In this document: piece after piece, positions 58,310 through 64,000 of the stretch | How the letters are laid out: every line of letters begins with the position of its first letter | Position numbering within the stretch: position 1 is the stretch's first letter | Assembly (NCBI RefSeq): GCF_002234675.1 | Contig: NC_019879.2 | Location: 2,600,619-2,664,618, forward strand | Reading direction: 5' to 3' | Source of the DNA: Oryzias latipes | Taxonomy: Eukaryota; Chordata; Actinopteri; Beloniformes; Adrianichthyidae | Length of the DNA stretch: 64,000 nt | Translations under genes and position numbers: made by a program | Notes under the pieces: generated by a model | Told to the model about the DNA's origin: nothing | Seen by the model: the letters and a program-made list of their open reading frames with translations, nothing else | The model's database searches: none

Positions 58310-60637
58310 CTGCAGGGGGCGACACCAAAATGAGTTAGGACAAAGCAGCAAAAGGGAAAATTCACTTTGAGTCCCGTTCACAGTCACTGGTGACACTATG
58401 TGCCACAACAGAGAATCACGATCCAGCTGAAAGTAATTGCATGGGATGCATTCACCAAAGACATGCACACTACACTACAATGGACATTTTATTACAAATT
58501 TCCTTTTTCTCAATGTTTTGGAATACTGAAGAGGCAGAACATAGCAGGTACTGCCTAACCCTGACAAATAGAACAGGACTGGCAGAGAAAAGAATGGGCA
58601 GAACCGTGGCTTCACTGCCACAGATTTATTCATCTAGTAGTTAGTGATTGTTGTGATTATGTGAAGGTGTGTCTGTGCATGGTGGAAGTAGCATGCAGGT
58701 TTAGGAACAAGGACAACATGTCCTTATCGCCGACTAAAAAGAAATCCTGGCCATAGGTGGGTAGTTTCCAGGGGTCATAGCGTGCTGTTTCTAGATCAAA
58801 TCAAAAAAACTTTTGTTTTCTAGGACAAAGTTTCGACAGAGTTCATTACATTCCCCTTTGAGTTGTGGGCTGGACTGATGGCATGGAGTAAGCCTGTGCT
58901 CACTTCCCATCATCCCTTTGTTTACGCTCTCTCCCACTAGCGCACAGGTTTACAAAATAAACACCAATTCGTTTCTGGGCCATAACATGCACTCATCTTA
59001 GATATGGATGCTGCCATCTTGGAGCCAGACATTGTCAATTTCTAGGGCACTGGATCTTGGAATGGTAGATTTGGACAGCACTGCAAAATGGCAAACGCGA
59101 CATATAGTGCAGTCTGTAGCGAGTAGGGAAGGAATTTGATCATTTATAGTATTTTTGCATTAGTTTTCTACAATTAACAGAGGCAGCAAGCTAACGGATA
59201 TTTGTTCATTAGTCCAACACTATAACAGAGTCAGAGTCAGGTTAGAGTTACAGCATATTTCCCTAAAAATTATCCTTATATCTGTAGATTAGATTCTTAT
59301 ATTAAGACTTGCAATCAGGAAATGTATGACTGTAAGACAACTGGACGGGCGCAGTGACGGGATTATAAATTACTACATTCTTCCATTTTGCCTAAGCAAA
59401 AAACTACAACACCACAGACTAAAACAAAGTAGCGGGCACTGACTTGACTTTTAACAAGAATGATTTATGCTTTTAGTTCTTATTCATCATCCTAAAAATA
59501 ATACATTTATTGTTATTTTTGAGCAGATTTTAAGGTTTCAAGATTTAGGAGCAGAATCAAGAACCTTAATGGATGGATGAATATTGTTGTCTAATTCTCC
59601 TTTGTAAAGGATGAGACATCAGAAACCCTATAGGTCTATAAAATTACAATGTAACAAGATGTAGTTACAGGGATCACCTGTCCCAGTTCACCTTTGGATG
59701 GCCAGGGACACCCTGAACAGACTACCAGAACAATATCTCACCATTATTTTCAGGGTCAGCTGTTGATTTATGAAAAAAACATTTTTTATGACATAAAGTC
59801 AGAGGGGGCTGTAGAAAACACGTACATTTACGGCGAGAACATGTCAACTGTACTAAAGGCTAACTGCCACCACACTGTTCAGCCTGCTCCCACCGGCATA
59901 CACTCTAAATATAAATATAAATATTTACTAGTTTATTCTAGAATACGGGTTGCAGAATATCTCACATCTATTTGGGAATAAAATGGTCACATTAAACCTG
60001 GGAGCTGTGCCAACCCTCCAGTGTTGAGCCGCTGAGGGTGGGGGTGGGGGGTTGTCAACTCTCCAAACCACAAGTGTGTGTGCTTGAAGAGATAAAAAAA
60101 TTGCACAAGTTTGTCAAAAAAAACAGTTCAAAAACAGACCACAAGAACAAAAACAGCTACTTCATGTAGGCTCCCTGATACGGCATTTATGCCACTTCCA
60201 GCAGTCCAGTGGAAGCAGAGGTAGGAGGTGAGCCCAGCTGGTTTTTGCTTCTCATGACGGAGTTTTACACCAACAATCTAAATTGAATGCAAGCTGCACT
60301 TTGGAGCATAAAAGATTTGTTGTGGATCATGAGAGCTGAAGCTGAGCGACAGATTAGACCTGCTGCCCTACAGCTGTCCTGCAACCCAAACCCAGCACCA
60401 ACCACACTGCCCTGTCGTGAAATGAGATCCCCCTCCCGTGATTGGACGGGAGCTGCTGCTGGGGCTGGGGAGGCAGAGTCGCACAAGAGGAGAAACGGCT
60501 GAAGGGTGGACACACACGGGATTAATGGTGGGGAGCTGAACTTTTTGAACATCCCCTAAATTTACGAGCTGTAATCCTCGTGAGATAAGAACACAGCTGC
60601 TGCGTGGCTGAACAACATTGCTGCAGTGGCATTACAA

Positions 60638-60702
60638 ACACACACACACACACACTCACACATACACACACACACACGCATACACATGCATACACACACA
60701 CA
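60638..60702 (+). repeat. Imperfect (CA)n microsatellite
   Basis: CA repeats interrupted by CT, AT and GC variants. Confidence 0.9.
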
Positions 60703-60977
60703 TTAGCTTCATGTCCCCTGAAAAAAAAAAATTGTCCACGACAGCAACAGATGTGACAGTGTGCTTGCTCATGGGTACCGAGCTTCAATGCTGTTAACAC
60801 TGAAAGAATCGTTGTATGATAGTAATATACGGTAATTTTGGATAAAAACAATATGAATCCAGCTGAGACTGACCACTCAAAAGAGATCCTTGTGAGAGAG
60901 CAGTACTGAATAGCCTGCTTGCATAGCCAGGTTTGGGTATGACAGGGATCAAGTTATGAGCAGTGGCCACAAAGGAA

Positions 60978-61008
60978 ATTATTATTATAATTATTATTAT
61001 TATTATTA
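60978..61008 (+). repeat. (ATT)n microsatellite
   Basis: About ten ATT units with one AATT interruption. Confidence 0.9.
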
Positions 61009-61302
61009 AGGACACAGCATCTGTACTGACGCGGGCCAGAAATGTCACAGGGGTTAATTGCTTGCTGTCCTTGCCCAGACCAAAGTACCGTTTCCTATTT
61101 TCCCTGGGAACCGTCATTATATACATAGGTACAGCAGTGCAACAGTGTTGACTCCATCTCTTGGTCACATGACACACGATGGCTAATCTTGCTCATCAAC
61201 ATGTGACTATTTCTGTTTGCGGTGTTCAGTCCAGCAGATCCTTCATCCTCAGCTCCAGACTGGGAGTTTTAGGGCCACCAAAAAAATATTTTAAATACTT
61301 TA

Positions 61303-61514
61303 CCCTATCCTACTGCTATCCCAGGCACGTTAACGTTGGGAGTTGGGTCATCTGGACCCACTAGACAGTGCTCTGAACCTTTTTTCTTCAATGATTTGTG
61401 ATCTTCACTGGTGTCCATGGATTACATGAAATCTTTCCACCTTTATCTACCTTTGTCATGGTAGGGGGAACACATCAATGTAAGGGGGGGGGGTCATCTA
61501 AGATAGCACAAGGG
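61303..61514 (+). mobile_element. piggyBac-like MITE, copy 5
   Basis: The left end is degraded (CCCTATCCTACTGCTATCCC); the right end GATAGCACAAGGG is intact with TTAA at 61515-61518. Interior as in copy 1, same orientation. Confidence 0.8.
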
Positions 61515-62415
61515 TTAAAGTCGTAAATTTACGACTTTATTCTCATAATTTAACAGTTATGACTTTTTTCTGGTAAATTTACGACTTTATAGTTGTAATT
61601 AAAAAAAAGGTTTTCTTTGTAAAATGGCCCTAAAACTCTGTCATATATTTGTGGTACTTTTATTCTCTTTTTATTTTATTGTATTAATTTATTTTTTTAA
61701 ACTGTTCTTCTCTTTATCAACCTGTGGTGAGCTGTGCAGGAAGGCTTATGGGATGTTCTCTTTCCTTACTCCACCCTCATTTGTCCAGAGAAGATCTACG
61801 TTACTGACAAATGAACTTTACGAGGCTGTCAGCCAATCAGGAAACAGATGACTGAAATGTCAAATGAAAAGGAACAGCTTTTAGAGTGGGAGGGAGCAGT
61901 TTACACAGGTGCAACACTGAAAAGGATTAGAAGAAATAATGTAAATATAATCTAAAAGTGATCATCCTCAGTTATTCAGCTGCTTTTATATTGCAATATC
62001 GTTGTAATGGAATATTGTTTATTGACTGATGAAAAACACAGCAGTTGTTCTCATTACATTATTTTAATAACTTACTGAGTGATGACAAAATAGAATGCAA
62101 ATATGTAAGGGATAATGGCCGCCAAAGTGAACATTATCAGATATTAGCACACTTTGCGGAGGTTGCTTCTGGAAAGTGTGCTAAGTGGCCAATCAGAATC
62201 GAGTATTCACCTGGACCGTGGTAGAAGTTGGTATATGTGTGTCATAGACAGACATGTTGTGTTAGATTCTAAAACTTTTTGTCTCCAAAGGCTTCAAAAT
62301 AAGGCTTTAGGTCGTCAAACACCCTCAGATCGCCCTTTTTTGTTTGTAATAGTGGCAAAAAAGAGAATTATAGCCTCAGACTTTCAGACAAGGACCCTCA
62401 TCACAACCCATACAG

Positions 62416-63257
62416 CAGTGTTTTTCAACCAGTGTGCCGCTGCACACTAGTGTGCCGTGGGAGATGGTCAGGTGTGCCGTGGGAAATTGCCCTCATTCAC
62501 TGATCTAAAAACATTTCCCATCTCCAGGATATCAGCTCTTTGTTCATCCAAACAGACCCTGATAAAACACTGAGTAGTTAGGAATATGAAAGATCATAAA
62601 ATACTTTTTTCTTTGTGTTTATTTGATTCTATTAAAGACACTTTGATAAGAATGGCGGTACCGCGATTTAGCTGCAGCTCTAGCTCTGTTTTCGGAAAAG
62701 TCCCGCCCCTTTAACTGTCTCCACCAATCATTCTTGAAGGCTTAATCACACGTCATCAGTCTGACCAATCAGAAGTGGTTAAAGTCTTCACTTCCTTGTT
62801 CAGATTCTGCTCATAAAGTCTCTCAGTTCCAACAAAAATACCAGCTAAAGTTCGTCTTTAGCGGTGTAGCTTTCCACAGAATCCGGGGTCAGACCGTGGA
62901 ACAAGTGAACAAAACAATGAAGATCAGAGAAGAGAGTCTGTCTGCCATCACTACATCTCCCATGATGCATTGTGGCAAAGTAACAGCGTCTCAGCGCACA
63001 ATAAGTCTTCGTTGTTAAACGTCTTGAAAGAACAATCTTTTAAGTTAACTTTTATTACATCTTTTAGTAAAAACAGCTGCAGCTTCCAGCTTTTTCTGCC
63101 ACAATAATCACAAAAAAGCATGTGAAATTGTGGAGGGGCTGTAGATCAATACAGACTATGAGTTTCTCCTTTTTTAAAATTTTTGGATGCTGGTGTGCCG
63201 CGGGATTTTTGTCAAGGTTAAAGTGTGCCGTGGCTCAAAAAAGGTTGAAAAAAACTG
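62416..63257 (-). mobile_element. Non-autonomous hAT element, family A, copy 2 (842 bp)
   Basis: Ends CAGTGTTTTTCAACCAG and GGTTGAAAAAAACTG; flanks CCATACAG (62408-62415) and CCATAGAG (63258-63265) match at 7 of 8 bases. The interior (for example CCAATCATTCTTGAAGG) matches 13685-14580 in reverse. Confidence 0.88.
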
Positions 63258-64000
63258 CCATAGAGGATACGATCCTTCAACCCTGAGGTCCTGCCTTCAG
63301 CAACATGAAGGCTACAGGCCTCTAAGTGATAACAAAACCCTAATGGGACTGTGGTGTGTCAAAAAGGTCATCAGCAGGGAAGATAAGATAAACCCTGCAT
63401 GGCTCTGCCCTGATAATGGCTGCAAAGGCATGTTCAACAGGAGGAAGCACCTAAGTGCAGGTCATGTGAGAATGCCTGTGGTGTGGGTTTCAGTAATTCA
63501 CATCCAAAGACACTTTATAAAGTCCCTTTTTGTTTATACGGATTTAAATCCTCAAATACCTTAGATTGCTTTTAAAAAATGGAACTGATTCAGGCTCCGA
63601 TTCTGTGTATTGTCTATTTATCAGCATTAAAAATGCAATAGCATGCTCACTGATCACAACAAACAATTGTTTCTGCATTTCTGACTGAGAAAGAATTAAA
63701 TACTGAAAGTTATAAAAAAGAAATAAGTTAGCTAAGTTTTTCCCTTTTTGTCATGCCAGCTGGTCGTGAGGGTTTTTTATGCTTTAATTTAAAATTTTAG
63801 GTCATTACTAATAAAGATGCATTTCATTGTTTAAGCATGTTAACCTGTAAACAACTTGGTCGAAAGCCTTTTGTCTTCTAGGTTTTTGGGTGTTCTTTTT
63901 ATGAAAGTCTATAGATTGTACCAATAAATAAACAAGCAAAATAAAAGGGGAAAAAAGTGTTGTGCTGGAATATAGTTTGTTGCTGGATAATTAAAGGACC

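Larger units (their letters stand above)
58310..64000. other. Probable popdc2 intron with repeats
   Basis: If popdc2 extends leftwards from beyond the window, this is its last intron. It holds a partial 7243-type element (about 58990-59139, inverted), a CA tract, an ATT tract, a TTAA MITE, a 'tcgtaaatttacgactttat' repeat (61518-61600) and a hAT element. A frame at 60265-60552 (minus) and one at 63262-63564 (plus) have no recognised homology. Confidence 0.5.

Noticed and set aside
60265-60552. Minus-strand frame as the penultimate popdc2 exon
   Set aside because: Some Pro/Ala similarity only; no clear match to the POPDC2 tail, and the splice phase was not confirmed.

Overview
This window is eukaryotic nuclear DNA. 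Short coding exons with GT-AG borders, long introns, many (CA)n, (TA)n and poly-G tracts and dense DNA-transposon debris point to a teleost fish. A recurring TTAA-flanked MITE suggests a medaka-like genome, but that is a guess. I place four confident gene models, plus one candidate upstream exon. Left to right on the + strand: the 3' half of hao2 (1-1618, peroxisomal 2-hydroxyacid oxidase, 5' exons off the window); a kelch-like CUL3 adaptor of the KLHL9/KLHL13 subfamily (5074-16314, possibly starting at or before 2296); a 3-beta-hydroxysteroid dehydrogenase, hsd3b (23775-30019); and pla1a, phosphatidylserine-specific phospholipase A1 (34773-56966, 11 exons, 457 residues). On the minus strand, converging on pla1a, is the last coding exon of popdc2 (58227-58309); its other exons appear to lie beyond base 64000.

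The gene order combines two blocks that are separate in human: HAO2 next to HSD3B (1p12) and PLA1A next to POPDC2 (3q13.33). The join falls in the gene-poor, repeat-rich interval 30020-34772. The genes are not an operon and do not share one pathway. hao2 (peroxisomal oxidation), hsd3b (steroid synthesis) and pla1a (secreted lipase) are all lipid-related, but I see no functional coupling.

Introns and intergenic DNA are full of mobile elements, many with readable termini and target-site duplications. There are at least six hAT-type families with 8-bp duplications, one piggyBac-like MITE family (TTAA sites), one Harbinger-type element (TTA duplication), a Harbinger Myb-domain fragment, a tRNA-derived SINE (two copies with 15-16 bp duplications), LINE endonuclease and reverse-transcriptase remnants, a TG...CA element carrying 18 copies of a 7-bp unit, and an element with very long inverted arms. 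Several are nested, which gives relative ages. I found no tRNA, rRNA or CRISPR array, and nothing that can honestly be called a new biochemical system. The best candidates for a second look are the Pro/Arg-rich N-terminal extension of the kelch gene, the synteny junction, and the palindromic or foldback repeats.
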